64,000 bases of DNA from Megalobrama amblycephala (GCF_018812025.1 NC_063049.1:6857513-6921512); one strand, 5' to 3'. Counted from the first letter of the stretch, positions 1 to 11,410 are shown. Numbers and translations are program-made. The notes: generated from the letters alone by a model not told the origin.

Positions 1-440
1 TTCAGCCTTACATTGTTCAAACCGGAGTCGACACTTATGGACTCAATGCAACTGGCCTCTACAAAGTAGAGGCTACATTATCTGGCAACATGGGTAAAAA
101 AATATAGCTAACATAAACGTTATAAAAAAGGATTGGAGATTAAATTTCATGAACAAATAAGGAAGGAATATTGGCATACTTTTAAATTAAATTGGGTTTG
201 GGTAAGAAATGACTCTGGTCGGATACAGATCTTAGGACCAGAGAAGACCTCTACTGGAGGGTATGTGTTTTATCTCTTACTTGTGTGAGACCATTTGATC
301 ATCAATATCCTTGTCCTTGAAATCAAGTATATCCTGGAAACTTTGCATGTACCTGCAGAGATGCAACACAACCAAAGATTGTAGCTCAGATATGCAAACA
401 TATCCCAATAATACGACTACACGCATGCATTCACACTGAC
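1..440. other. pdk1 intron 2, no gene seen
   Basis: This stretch lies downstream (on the minus strand) of the pdk1 exon 2 donor, so it is read as the start of pdk1 intron 2. I looked on the minus strand for the next conserved PDK exon and found no match. The first 100 bases look like a dispersed repeat, but I could not classify it. Confidence 0.5.
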
Positions 441-582
441 CAGCTCTGCACCAGCCGCACTGAAGGAGTTCTCAGCAGGTTATCAGGCAATAAATCTATT
501 TCCTTCAAAATATTTGCCAGCCTGACAGGCAGCTCCTGTCTTAGAAACGTGAATGACGTTTTCTCACACGCGTTCTCTGAAC
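441..582 (-). CDS. pdk1: pyruvate dehydrogenase kinase, coding exon 2 (pdk1-like)
   Basis: The minus-strand exon reads [20 protein letters not shown], then [17 protein letters not shown] and [10 protein letters not shown](W), the conserved N-terminal helical region of mitochondrial pyruvate dehydrogenase kinases. These enzymes phosphorylate the E1-alpha subunit of the pyruvate dehydrogenase complex in the mitochondrial matrix. The acceptor is TTCTCTTCAG before 582 and the donor is GTCAGT just below 441. Exon 1 ends in phase 1, and the 142 nt here leave phase 2, which fits a split Trp codon. The DNLLRTPSV segment favours PDK1 over PDK2, PDK3 or PDK4. The isoform call also rests on dync1i2 lying on the same segment, as in human 2q31. 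Later exons, including the ATP-binding domain, lie outside the window. Confidence 0.85.
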
Positions 583-645
583 CTGAAGAGAAAAATGTGT
601 ACAGAAAGACAGAAAACTATGAGATCATAATAATCATTTAGTAAA

Positions 646-2902
646 TTAAAGGCACAGTATGTAAGTTTCGCCACTAGTGGTCACTTTTTCAAAACCATAA
701 CAACGGCATAGCTTGATGACTCTGTGAATCAGCGTGGAATCATGGGAGTTGTCAATCCGACGGGAAGAAGTCATTGTCATGGAGGAGCTGATGTACTAAA
801 GGTGCCATAGAATGGCCATTTCACAAGATGTAATATAAGTCTAAGGTGTCCCCAGAATGTGTCTGTGAAGTTTCAGCTCAAAATACCCCATAGATTTTTT
901 TTGTACCATGTTTTAACTGCCATTTTTTGGGGTGGGAGGAAAAATGCACTGATTTGGTGCGTGTGTACACCTTTAAATGCTTGTGCTCCCCGCCCCCAAG
1001 CTCGCGACTCCATTAAACATTGCATAAATACTACGGAAGTTCACACAGCAAATATAACTCAAAATTGATTTTTTTCTGAAGCAGCATATCAGATCACGTA
1101 AGTATGGTATGTATTTTGTGGATGTTTGCTAACACTCAATTCTGAATGAGTCTGATAGTGTGCTGCACGGCTAACGTGGCTAAAGCTACACACAGTTGGA
1201 GAAACTCATTAAGAATGAAGATGCGTTTATGAATTATACAGACTGCAAGCATTTTTGGATTAAAAATGAATTTTCATGGCTCTGGTCTCCGTGAATACAG
1301 TAAGAAACGATGGGAACTTTAACCACATTTAACAGTACATTAGCAACATGCTAATTAAACATTTAAAAAAAAAAGAAAATTTACAAATATCACTAAATGT
1401 ATCATGATATCATGGATCATGAACTTCTGATGATTCGGCTGTGCAGCTCCACGACATTAATACTGGCTTGCCTTGAACATGCGCTGGTATATGCAAATTT
1501 TGTGGGCGTAAATAATAATGATCCTGACTGTTACATAACAGTCGGTGTTATGATGGGAGTCGCCATTTTTCCGGAGTGTTTTTCACGCACAAGATTTACA
1601 TATGAAGAAGGAAACACAACAGGAAGTTTGAGGCTCACAGCATGTCATTTCCATGTACACAACTCTTATTATTCAACTATGCCAAGGTGAATACAATTTC
1701 CCATTCCATGGCACCTTTAAAGTTTTATTAACATTACTGTGGTATGAAGCAGGGCGTGGCTAAGAGCCTGGGGCATTGTACACTGCTGTTTTTATTATGC
1801 TTATATAAAAATGAATTTTCATGGCTCTGGTCGCAGTTGGACATACAAACATGTTACTCGTAGTAAATCAAGAAAACAAGAGATTCAAACAATAAGACTA
1901 CGAGCTATTTAACAATGATTCGTTTTCTGTCAATAAAGGTATCCAAACAGTTGCTCACCTGTCCTATAAAACAATATATTAAAGAGTCTTTGGCGTTTCC
2001 ATGATCTCAATGGAATTATTACACGGCTCTGTGGAATACTTGATTCTGATTGGTCAATCAGGCCATTCAGCGGTATGTTATTCACTGATAACAACCACTG
2101 AAAACAGATAACACAGGCTCATCTGGGTTACTGAAGTCACCAGCGCTATACGCTTGCTAGAAGCGTTTTGTGAATTAATAAAATATTAAAACTCAGTAAA
2201 ATCAATATTTTGTGTACAGTTATTTAATTATTAGTCATCCGGTATCGTGGACTCGCTCTCTCGTTTCATACAAACGCAGCTGCTGCCATTTTGCAACTAT
2301 TAACAACAGGTGCGATTTTAAATCAGTTTAAATCATCTTTATCCCCATTATTATGTATGTGGCGAAATGCCGTTTAATAAGTGGTGTGACTGTACCGTAT
2401 CCCTTAAATATCCATCTAGTTTGAACTTGACGGACGAGCAACTGCTCTCTTCGCGGAAGCTTTGCGTTTAAAGAGCTAATAAAATATTTAGACTCAGATC
2501 AATATTTTGTGTCTAATTATTTACTTATGTGGCAAGTAGCCATGTAATAAGCGGGATAATGTACATCCAGCCGACTGTTATTAAAAAATAAACACCTTCA
2601 GGCTGATGTAACATCACCCTGTCAGGGTTTATCTGAGATAACAACCGGCTGGATGTGCATTATCCCTTACGTAAAATGGAAGGGAATCGAGGGTAAAGCG
2701 AATATGACGTCATTGACAGGCGACGCAATGACACGGACCGTTACACTGGTTAAAATAGCTGATTTCTCTGTATTTAAACATTGTTGGAAACACTTAGGAT
2801 AATGTAAGTACACAAGTCAACAAAATATAAAGGCCTAACATTGTTCTAGTGGTTTCTGGATATTTTAATTAAAAAAAAAAATCTTACATATTGTGCCTTT
2901 AA
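646..2902. mobile_element. TTAA-flanked TIR element in pdk1 intron 1
   Basis: Inverted ends AGGCACAGTATGTAAG (from 650) and its near-complement ending at 2898 are each bordered by TTAA (646-649 and 2899-2902). No transposase is visible, so this is a non-autonomous DNA transposon. A TTAA duplication is typical of piggyBac and Kolobok transposases. The interior contains a second nested element and further palindromic repeat sequence around 2040-2680. Short reading frames inside it look like noise. Confidence 0.7.
796..1720. mobile_element. nested MITE with AGGTGCCAT ends
   Basis: The inverted termini AGGTGCCATAGAATGG (from 800) and the complement of CCATTCCATGGCACCT (ending 1716) define a roughly 0.9-kb element inside the larger 646-2902 element. 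The right border is TTAA; the left is CTAA, one base off. No coding capacity is evident. Confidence 0.6.
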
Positions 2903-3336
2903 TTGATTCTATTCTACTTATAAAAATTATCATGGGTTTACTGTGGTAAAGCGGGGACTGAGTACAGGTTTCCCATAGCGATTTCTACCCAGGGGATCCA
3001 AGGCAATATACTGTACATGTTGCAATGTAAACAATATACAATGATTTATAGATATGGTTATCAAACTATTCCATAGATAGTATATGTAAAATTACTGTCA
3101 TTCACATCAAATACCATAATCACTGCACCTGATAATACTCTTTTCTAACATTCTATTCTAATCTACTTAAAATTACCATGATAGTACAGGAATTACATTT
3201 TAAATATTCCAACTCTTAGAATTTTTTAAAATTCTATTCTACTACACTTAAGGATTGGATCTTGTAAGGGACTCTCAATTTATTCTGTTCTGTTCTATTC
3301 TCATATTAAATTGTATCCACTTGATTCCAGACTTAC
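2903..3336. other. pdk1 intron 1, AT-rich, no gene seen
   Basis: AT-rich intronic sequence between the TIR element and the pdk1 exon 1 donor. I see no exon or recognisable repeat here. Confidence 0.5.
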
Positions 3337-3445
3337 CAAAATCTATGAACTGTTTCATAGAGAGAGGAGAAGGCGAGAATCTGGAGTAAAAGTCGATTTG
3401 TTTGGAAACAGATGCAGCGTTCATCAAAGTCCTGAAGAGTCTCAT
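3337..3445 (-). CDS. pdk1: pyruvate dehydrogenase kinase, coding exon 1 (pdk1-like)
   Basis: The minus-strand ATG is at 3445-3443. The exon encodes MRLFRTLMNAASVSKQIDFY followed by SRFSPSPLSMKQFIDF, and ends with a perfect donor (G|GTAAGT, intron from 3336 down). The SRFSPSPLSMKQF block is the family's N-terminal signature. The Gln-Ile-Asp-Phe-Tyr segment before it is nearest to PDK1 (QVDFYARFSPSPL in human), although the first residues also resemble PDK3. The short basic, hydroxylated N-terminus fits a mitochondrial targeting peptide. The 109 nt (36 codons plus one base) join in phase to exon 2 at 582. The gene reads leftwards, away from the finTRIM array. Confidence 0.87.
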
Positions 3446-4330
3446 ATTGGCGTCTTTTGCTGTTTGGTTCTTCAGAAAATCCAGAAAAATGTGTCCTGTT
3501 GGCTTTCTGAAATCATATTATTTTCTTGTCCAAAATATAATCAGCAGAAGACTGCGTACTTGTTTCTCGTGGTATGAAGTTGAATGTCAGTCATGTTCAC
3601 ACATGCAGCGATTCACTCACTCAAAATCAATGATGCGGGTAAATCCAGGTCTGTCTGGAAAATCTCTGTGGAAAATAGAGCTCTGTATTACCCGGTAATG
3701 GCACTGCAAACATTATATATATGTGACACGGCCCTACACATGCAGGTAATCCCGGAGTAAAGCTTGACGGGTGTGAAGAGCGATAAGCGCTCAGCAGCAT
3801 GTGTGTATGAACTCATCTGATACGCAGGAGCATCAGCGCACACTGGGCCTCATTAAAGCACATTACACGCACACTATCCTCAAGCCGCTAAACAACACCG
3901 ACTGAGCTCCGAGCACAACAAACCCTGAAAAGAGCTGTAATCTCTGACCTGTTTTCCTAATTGTCAATCTGTTTTGCCAGGTTGCTGTAAACAAGTTGAC
4001 TCGCGTTAATGCTGCACTGACGTAGATGTTTCATTAAAGCGTAGAGCGTCCACTCTGTTTTACTTCCGACTTGCGGGAGTCGTTGAAACACGTGACTCTC
4101 TGCGGCGTTCCTGATTAGTACAACGTAAAGTTGTCATGCTGAATAAAGGAACGTTTTCAAACCACTCACGCAGAAGTGAGGAATATCGAAGAATATACAC
4201 TAAGAAGAAGCGACACTCGATAGAAGGTTCCATTGAAACACCGGCGCCCAGCAGCGGCCCTGCGTTCCCGCCATTTTGGAGTGAAAGCGATTGTAAGTCC
4301 ACTAGTTTCTATGGCAATATCAGCTGCTTT
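3446..4330 (-). promoter_or_regulatory. pdk1: probable pdk1 5' UTR and CpG-rich promoter region
   Basis: This region lies directly upstream of the pdk1 start codon. Between about 3740 and 4290 it is clearly richer in CpG and G+C than the surrounding AT-rich DNA, as expected for a housekeeping-type teleost promoter. The transcription start was not determined. Short open frames on both strands around 4060-4340 are not convincing proteins. Confidence 0.4.
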
Positions 4331-6427
4331 GTTAAAAGCTGAAATCCAACCTGAATGATGACAACACAGAATAAAATACTATCACTAGTGATAATCAAAT
4401 CCTTTTACGGTTTATTTTACACACTTGTGTTAAAGTTTTTTTTTCACAAAACTCTCTAGAAACCCATTCAGTTCGGGTTAAAATTATTTAAAAGGCTTAT
4501 AAACACTGAATTATTACCAACATATGAAATTATGCATCAGAAAAATTGGGAATGTTGGAAAATAAAAATCTGAATATAATACCTTTATTTTGCAGTGTTG
4601 TCTAATGTGCGTTAAAGCAAAAGTGTTCAAAAGTGTGAATTATGCGATAACTGACACAGCAATGCATCATATCATTATGTTTGTAGCGCGATCCATTAAA
4701 ACGTACAATAGCCTATATTTCAGACCTAGATCCACTAGGTCTGAAATATATTGTTCGCTGCAAACATGATGATCTTAAACGTATTAATTATTAATTTACC
4801 ATTAATAAATGTGTAAAGTTGCATAAAATGGAAATACTCAATAAAGTAGGCTAACTACGTTACCTCAGATGGATGAATGTTTGGATTCCACAACTGGTAA
4901 AATAAAACATAAGACAATACAACATACTGTAGGTGCCATACAATTTACTGGTGATTTCATTTGAAAAATGTTCTTTTGCGCTTCTGATTTGGCAGTGAAA
5001 TTCGCCGATTTTGAGTGCCTAATCAGATGTGAAGGATGGTCTGCTTGATATTTTCACCCCAAAATGGCGGCCGCGCTACCGGAGCGCCATCTAGTGGCTA
5101 TTAGCAAAAAAGTATCAAAGCGTCTTAATTAGAAGTGTTTTCCTTGTAACCTAAATAAATATTTCTACTGCTCTGACTGATTTCACATTGTAATTTTGGC
5201 TGGCCGTGAACTGATCAGCTAAAGTAGGCTAAATATGCTATAAAACCCAGTTCATTCGGTACGGAGCAACATAATGTAGCATTATGAGTGTCTAAGATGT
5301 GCAGTTCAGTTGAATGATAACGTTTACCGTAATGGTGTTAAATTGAATACGAAGCAAACTGTTTGTTGAAATAACATGAACAACAACACTGAACTCAGTG
5401 TTTCTGTCAATCAGAAGAACCAGAACGCATGAAAGTTGCGTTTGTTTTCACGTGACGTCACATCCGTATAGGAACGCCCACCTGGAGGGTGACGCAATAT
5501 TTGGTATATTTTCTTTTCTTTTTTCTTTCTTTTTTATTCAGTGAATTAAAGGTAAGATTAGTTAAAAGTGCATTATTTTAGTCTACCATGGCCTGTGTAG
5601 CTGCTGTTTATTTAATGTATCAGTATATTTATATATTAAAACCAAGATGAATCTATAGGTAAAACATATGCTAATTCATTATACCTAATTTAGAATGTAA
5701 TACATGTTACATGTGCAAATGGTAGGCTAAATATACAAACTTGTTTTATACATTACTCTCCTAAACGTCACTGTGTAATTCGCACCTTGCGAAAAAGAAA
5801 TGCATTTGTTTCATTAAGGATTTTTCCCTTTTATCCGCTGACAGAAAGGCACCAAAAGTTGGTTTGACAACCGCCATAAAAGTGGTTGTAAAAAGACGTG
5901 CCAGCAAAGTTGTAGCCTACTTGAGATTAGATTAGAATAGGCTACTAAATTTTAGGATATGCATAATAATGCACACATCCTGACATGAATGGAGCTGAGC
6001 ACGCAGCAATCTAATGAAGTTTTTTTATTTGAATACATTGCCCAATGCTGATTTTAACGTATATGTGGCGGTATATACCAATTTACCAATATACCATTTT
6101 TTTATTTATTTATTTATTTTTTATACGCCTTTGTAAAAATCGATACTCCCTCAGTAAACATCAATACCAAACCAGAAAAAGTCCCTAAACTTCCGTCGCC
6201 TAAAGTTCGGCAGAAGGCTGGTTACTGACCACGTGATATTCTGAAAACAATAAAGCCTTGATATAGAAATTGCCCCGCATACTCGATACATGCATTGGAG
6301 CCTCTGTGTCATGCCTGATATCACAACAAATTACTGAAGAAGAAGAAGACGAAGAAGAAGGAGGAGGAGGAGGAGGAAATTCGAGTTTCCCGTCTATCTT
6401 AATCGGAATGCAGGATTCAACGGTGCA
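4331..6427. other. intergenic region between pdk1 and finTRIM copy 1
   Basis: AT-rich sequence with no exon that I can support. It holds a strong hairpin (4668-4768) and a GAA/GGA-rich run at about 6336-6378 close to finTRIM copy 1. Confidence 0.5.
4668..4768. repeat. hairpin-forming inverted repeat
   Basis: The core is a perfect 16-bp stem, TATATTTCAGACCTAG at 4714-4729 and its complement at 4735-4750, with a 5-nt loop. Outer arms (ATCATTATGTTTGTAGCG on the left, the complement of ATCATCATGTTTGCAGCG on the right) extend it with an asymmetric internal bulge. It could be a small MITE or a structured RNA; nothing else identifies it. Confidence 0.55.
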
Positions 6428-6441
6428 GAGAAAACGAAACT
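6428..6441 (+). promoter_or_regulatory. ISRE upstream of finTRIM copy 1
   Basis: GAGAAAACGAAACT matches the ISRE/IRF consensus RNGAAANNGAAACT at every fixed position. It lies about 50 nt upstream of the finTRIM copy 1 ATG. Several finTRIM and other TRIM genes are virus- and interferon-induced, so this is a plausible functional site. Homologous but degraded positions precede copies 2 and 3. Confidence 0.65.
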
Positions 6442-6492
6442 TAGTGAGCTGTTTTTTGTTTCTTGTTCTCTGTGTGTAGCCTAAATACAGAA

Positions 6493-6891
6493 ATGGCAGA
6501 AGCCAGTTTTTCTCAGGAGCAGTTCAGCTGTCCAGTGTGTCTAGATCTACTGAACGATCCAGTGGCCATTCCCTGTGGACACAGTTTCTGTAAGAGCTGT
6601 ATTACATGCTGCTGGGATCAGGAGGATCAGAAGGAAGCTTACAGCTGCCCTGAATGCAGACAGACCTTCACTTCAAGACCTGCTTTAAATAAAAACACCC
6701 TGCTGGCTGAAGTGGTGGAGCAACTGAAGAAGACTAAACTCCAAGCTGCTGTTCCTGCTGGACCTGCTGGACATAGAGATGTGGAGTCTGACATCTGTAC
6801 TGGAAGAAAACACAAGAAAGAAAAGAAAACATCAGGAAAAAAACATCTGGTGTGTATGAACTCTTACTGTCAAAAATCTGTCTTTCCTTAA
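6493..6891 (+). pseudogene. finTRIM copy 1 exon 1: RING finger, truncated B-box
   Basis: The start MAEASFSQEQFSCPVC aligns with MAETGFSQEQ of the other two copies, so the ATG at 6493 is preferred over an in-frame ATG ten codons upstream. The C3HC4 RING ligands are Cys13, Cys16, Cys28, His30, Cys33, Cys36, Cys52 and Cys55. The linker LLAEVVEQLKKTKLQAAV is conserved. The B-box then decays: CDVCTGRKHK of the paralogues reads SDICTGRKHK, an insertion follows, and the frame stops after NSYCQKSVFP. Confidence 0.8.
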
Positions 6892-7007
6892 TGATTGTCT
6901 CACACCATATAGGTTGAAAAACCCATTCACATAAAATAAAATGAACACAGTATCCAATATTGGATATTTTTTCTGACATTTACAGTTTCACTTGTTTTTG
7001 TTTCCAG

Positions 7008-7103
7008 ATGATTTTAAAAGAGCGACAGAGTAAGTTCCAGCAGAGAATCCAGCAGAGAGAGAAATATCTTGAGGAGTTGAGAAAGGCTGTGGAGTCTCAT
7101 AAG
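7008..7103 (+). CDS. finTRIM copy 1 exon 2 (coiled coil)
   Basis: A 96-nt exon encoding MILKERQSKFQQRIQQREKY and LEELRKAVESHK, flanked by TTTCCAG and GTGAGT. Heptad-like spacing and high charge fit the TRIM coiled coil. The paralogous exons are at 29473-29568 and 49656-49751. Confidence 0.85.
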
Positions 7104-7206
7104 GTGAGTTTGGAGAACAACAGAAGTTTAGACACTAAATGTGATTGTGAGCCACAGGTCGTGTGAGGCAACAGTAAGAGCTGATTGTGATGTGTGTCCT
7201 ATACAG

Positions 7207-7431
7207 CGCTCTGCAGATACAGCAGTGGAGGACAGTGAGAGGATCTTAATTGAGCTGTTACACTCCATTGAGAATATCTTCTCTAAGGTGACACAGCGGA
7301 TCAGAGATCAGGAAAAGTCTGCAGTGAGTCGAGCTGAAGGATTCATGGATCGACTAGAGCAGGAGATTGATGATCTGAGGAGGAGAGACGCTGAGCTGGA
7401 GCAGCTTTCACACAAACATAATTTCCATAAG
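7207..7431 (+). CDS. finTRIM copy 1 exon 3 (coiled coil)
   Basis: A 225-nt open exon after TATACAG, ending AAG|GTAACA. It starts RSADTAVEDSERI and includes VTQRIRDQEKSAVSRAEGF and DRLEQEIDDLRRRDAELEQL. It is three codons shorter than the 234-nt exon of copies 2 and 3, with LSHKHNFHK replacing a longer tail. Confidence 0.85.
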
Positions 7432-7907
7432 GTAACAGAGATCCGACATACAGGACAGTAGTTTTAGCAACACCTTACCATTAGAGACTTTCATTTTAAT
7501 TTCTGTTTAATTGTTGGGGTTTGGTATACTCATACAGTTGAACAAACTGTTAACTTAAGTTTTAAACTTTAGTGCTTAACTCATCCTGCACCGTTTGTGC
7601 TACAGACATGAATGATACATCAAATCATGTGGCTTTTTGAGAAGAGATTAATGATTACTTTTCCTAACCATTATGATTTTCAAAAGAGGGAGTAACATTT
7701 ACATTGTATTCCATATAAACAGACTGGATTTCTAAGATCTATAGACATTACTAGAACAGAAGTGCTAGATAGACCTGAATAGCTCAGTAGAACACTATGA
7801 AAATGAAACCAGACATAATTGTTGCAAATAAACCATAGATAATATCAAACTGGTAGCTCAAGTACACACTCAAGATAATTTGAAAAAACAAGCAGAGTAA
7901 TTATCTA

Positions 7908-8207
7908 TGTCGCAAGTGGTTGTTCTAGTAATTCGCATAAAGAAAGGAGTAGAGAACAAAAACAGCCTTAAATAAATCCACAAGGAACACTCAGGAGATC
8001 GTAGGAGAAAACATTAACACAAACACGTTAAATAAAGACAATACAGGTCAAAGGAACTTAGGAAACACAGGGTCTAAATACATAAGAAGCATAATCAATG
8101 ACAAACGAAACAGGTGTGGGAACTAATTAACAACCAGAGAAACTAACAGGCTGGCAAAAAAGGAAAACCAAAACACCATGATAATAAAACAGAACATAAC
8201 TGTTACA
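7908..8207 (-). repeat. left (3') LTR of the old element
   Basis: A 300-bp repeat starting TGTCGCAAGTGGTTGTTCTA and ending CATAACTGTTACA on the plus strand. It aligns with 14680-14963, for example over AATCCACAAGGAACACTC and CACCATGATAATAAAACAG. Confidence 0.7.
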
Positions 8208-8491
8208 AGTAGCTCTCCTCTCTCGGAAGGCGCGTCCTCGTGCTAATGATAGTCCAAACCGAAGAGGGAGGGAGGGATTGAGGGCGGGGGCTTTGGAGGA
8301 GGACCGGTAAAGGGCCGGAGACAAGAAGTGATGGTGGCAGGAGAAATCAGGAGCAGGAGTAGCCAGGCGAAGACCAATAGGGCAGTCAGGATGATGTTGG
8401 CGGATTCAAGGGAGGAAGGAGCCATGGGAGAGACTTGGCTGATGATACCAGGGGGACGACTGACGGAGATAAGGCCGATGGAAGTAGAGCC

Positions 8492-9207
8492 TAAGGGTGC
8501 GTTCACACTTGGCATGTTTGGTTCGATTAAAATTAACCCTGGTGCGATTGCTCGTTTAGTGCGGTTCATTTGAACACATGTGAAGGCTGCCATCCGAACC
8601 CTGGTGCGCACCAAACAAGCGGACCGAGACCGCTGAAAAGATGGGTCTCGGTCCGCTTCCAAACAAACTCTGGTGCGGTTCGAATGATATATGAACGCAA
8701 CACGGACCAAAGACATATAAACAAACCAAAAACAGGAAGACAAGACCCTAAAAAGGACAGAATCCTCACACATGCCAGTTTTTCTTGTCATGGTCGTGAG
8801 TTTACCCATGACAGGCATCAGATGCACGTCTCCACGCAGCAGATCGTTTGTGTGTGACGGATGGATTCCCGCCGCTGTTTTGACTATTTTACACATTTTA
8901 TAAGCTCTTCACGAGTTCCCAGCTGGCCAAAATACCATCACATGCAGGCTACGCACCGCACACAATGAGCGCATTTACCTCAGCACACAACATTGTTTTG
9001 GATGTTTGGTAAGTTCCATCTCAAAATAGGCAATACGTCATAAAATCCGACCAATCACGTTGTGAATGTATCCCTATGCCTTTAGGTTTAGTATCTTTTG
9101 GTTCGATGATAAAATTGCCAATCTGAACACTAATCGGACCAGGACTAAATTTTTCTTTTTCTTCTTTGAACCAAACGAACCAAACTACAAGTGTGAATGC
9201 ATCCTAA
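8492..9207. mobile_element. Harbinger-like MITE with TAA duplication
   Basis: Inverted ends GGGTGCGTTCACACTTG (from 8495) and the complement of CAAGTGTGAATGCATCC (ending 9204) are flanked by TAA at 8492-8494 and 9205-9207. A 3-bp TWA duplication fits PIF/Harbinger. The 710-bp body encodes no transposase. It is inserted in the proline-rich region of the older LTR element. Confidence 0.7.
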
Positions 9208-9760
9208 GGTGAAGACAGAGAGCTGATGGGACCAAACGACCAAAACAGGAGGAGGCCGAAACCGAGCTGCAGCAACAGTTGTCCAAGGTGGAGCCAGGGT
9301 GTCAATGGACTGAGGCAGAGCTGGTGTGACTGAGGACCAAGGCGGAGCTGGAGGAAGCAGAGCCAAAGGGGTGGAGGGTCGAAGTGTAACCGAAGGCTCG
9401 TAAGTCAGTGGCGCAGGCAGAGTGACATCTGACCAAGGCGGAGCGGGAGGGACGAGGGAGCCCAGTAGTGCCGTAAGGACAATGGTTCCAGATGGAGCTG
9501 AGGGAGGAAGGAGCCAAGGTGGAGCCAAGTAGTCGACAAGCTGAGGTGATGGATGGGCTCGGCAGCTGGAGGCAGAGCCAGGGGATCCTCTTGACTAGGC
9601 GGAGCTGGAGACCGGAAGACCAGAGGCAATTCCACACAGTAGAGAGGCATCAGAGGAGAAGCCAGGGGGCTGTAGGGAACCATCGGAGGTGGGGCCGATG
9701 GACTGGCTGACCTTGGATAAGGAATTGGGCGGGAAGTCTGGATACAAAAGAGACTTTGAG

Positions 9761-9928
9761 CTGGGCGAAACCACCAGAGAGACAGGAGACTTTGAGCTGA
9801 ATGGGACCAGCGGGGGCACAGAAGACTTTAAGGGGGATGGAAACAGTGGAGAGACAGGAGACTTTGAGTCAGACAGGACCAGCGGGGGCACAGGAGACCT
9901 TGAGCTGGACAGGACCAGTGGAGACACA
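9761..9928. repeat. 36-bp minisatellite, five units
   Basis: Four complete 36-bp units start at 9761, 9797, 9833 and 9869. The fifth starts at 9905, is broken at 9928 by the gag-bearing LTR element and resumes at 13843-13854. The unit keeps a 12-codon phase: plus-strand DFELxxTSGGTG-type repeats, minus-strand SPVPPLVLSDSK-type repeats. Confidence 0.8.
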
Positions 9929-10354
9929 TGTTGGAAATCTCAGAAGCATAGACCAGGAGACTTTGGGATCTCTTGAAGCAGAAGTTACTCTTTATTGAGA
10001 AACACGCTGTGCGTCGCTGTGGTCATCCAAAATCTAACTAAGGCAGTGACTTGGTAGTTCATATACATTCAAGGGGGAGGGATACATAGAGTAGAGGTGT
10101 GGACAATCTAAACAAAAGGATGCAAATGCAGTACAGGAATCAGATCATTGCCTACATTTCCCAGCCATGATCTAATCAGCATAACTGTGTCATTCAAATG
10201 CATAGGTGCTAATCCAATCAGTCTGGCAGTATCACCTATACCTTTACATTATCATAGAGACAAAAGCACTGCTGTATCTTGAGCTTGTCCTGCCAAATGG
10301 TCAGGATGTAGGATCCGCAGATTTTAAACAGATTCTTAAATTTGTAATTCCACA
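9929..10354 (-). repeat. 3' LTR of the gag-only element
   Basis: It starts TGTTGGAAATCTCAG and ends TAATTCCACA on the plus strand, 426 bp, the same as 13413-13838 base for base as far as I could compare by eye. Confidence 0.9.
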
Positions 10355-11410
10355 GTTCCCCTTTGAGAGTTCTAATAACTCTCACATAATACAAATTTAA
10401 ACCTTCTTAAATCCCTTCTATAACATATGTTTGTTAACATAAGTTCCATCTTCCAGTCATGCAACTTGTAACAGTTACAGGCACATACATCTTATTCTGT
10501 GTCGTGTCCAACATTTACATAAGTGTTGTTCTTTAACTTGAGTATACTGTTGACACACATATACAACGCAGGGTGGTAACATGTTGTATTAACTACATGA
10601 TGACACAGAAAAACCATGTAGCATAAGCGTGGAAGTCCTAAAAGTCCATGGCGCCTGAATAGCTGTGGAGTCTGTTCCCGGGAGAGTCCATTTCCATGTT
10701 TGTCCCAAGATGATTATTTGTCGTCGTGCAACTCCGAGTTGCTCTGATGAGTCCGTCATCATGAAGGTTGTTCATGGATATCTGAGGTGATGCTTTACAC
10801 CAGGTGCTGCTTGTGAGACGTCATGGCATATACACAGACCTGCACACAAGAAAACAAAGAGACAGCAGACCAGCAGTATTCATGCATAGACTTTAGTATG
10901 TTACACCTCTGATGATCGTATAGTTTTTCTGTCTAACTCTGATCATCATAACCTTCTAGTGATCGTATAGTGGTTTTGTTCTTCTTTTTCTTAACCTAGT
11001 CTTAATCAATTTGACACCTATAGACCAGTAAGGTTGGGATAAACTGAGAGAGGGGGAAACCTATGAGGAAGTCTTCACCACAGGGTTAACCCCCGAGGCC
11101 TTATGCACTTCGGTTCTTCCCTGGGCTCCTCACTGGTCTGTGTGTCCTATTCTCTCCCTGTAGTTAATTTCCAAATTTAAGATGCTACATCTCCATCTTC
11201 CATTGAAACATCAGTCATAGCAGACATCATAACCCATTGAGGATGGACAAGTGAATGGAGTGTGCTGCAGCATAACATTTAAGGCTGTGAGTGTACTTAA
11301 CCAGTGTCCCCCAAATAGTGGAAGTGACAGTCAACTTTCATTTGTTCATAATGAGTCTTTCAGCTTTCTAGTAGATTACTGGGGAAATTAAGCACTCACA
11401 GCCCAAATGG
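10355..11410 (-). other. non-coding internal region of the gag-only element
   Basis: This segment lies between the gag stop and the 3' LTR. It starts with the purine tract (complement CTCAAAGGGGAAC). I see no pol-like or env-like frame on either strand, so the segment that would carry pol in a complete retrovirus is absent rather than mutated. Confidence 0.6.

Larger units (their letters stand above)
8230..9928 (-). repeat. proline-rich low-complexity internal region
   Basis: On the minus strand the sequence repeatedly encodes PPAPPWS-like and SPVPPLVLSDSK-like segments in shifting frames, with stops between. Similar sequence occurs at 35640-36600 and 51380-52600. It looks like the internal region of a dispersed non-autonomous LTR family rather than a host gene. 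Confidence 0.6.

Noticed and set aside
3311..3698. Plus-strand frames of 88 and 98 aa
   Set aside because: They are shadows of the minus-strand pdk1 exon 1, whose conserved motif and splice donor are clear.
4714..4750. Annotating the hairpin as a microRNA gene
   Set aside because: No known mature sequence is recognised, the outer stem has a large asymmetric bulge, and a MITE origin is as likely.
8243..8896. 217-aa minus-strand open frame
   Set aside because: It spans the border of an LTR interior and a Harbinger-like MITE, so it is a chance frame through two unrelated repeats.
9761..9928. CRISPR-like array of 36-bp repeats
   Set aside because: The units are contiguous, without spacers, diverge from each other and lie in vertebrate DNA; this is a minisatellite.
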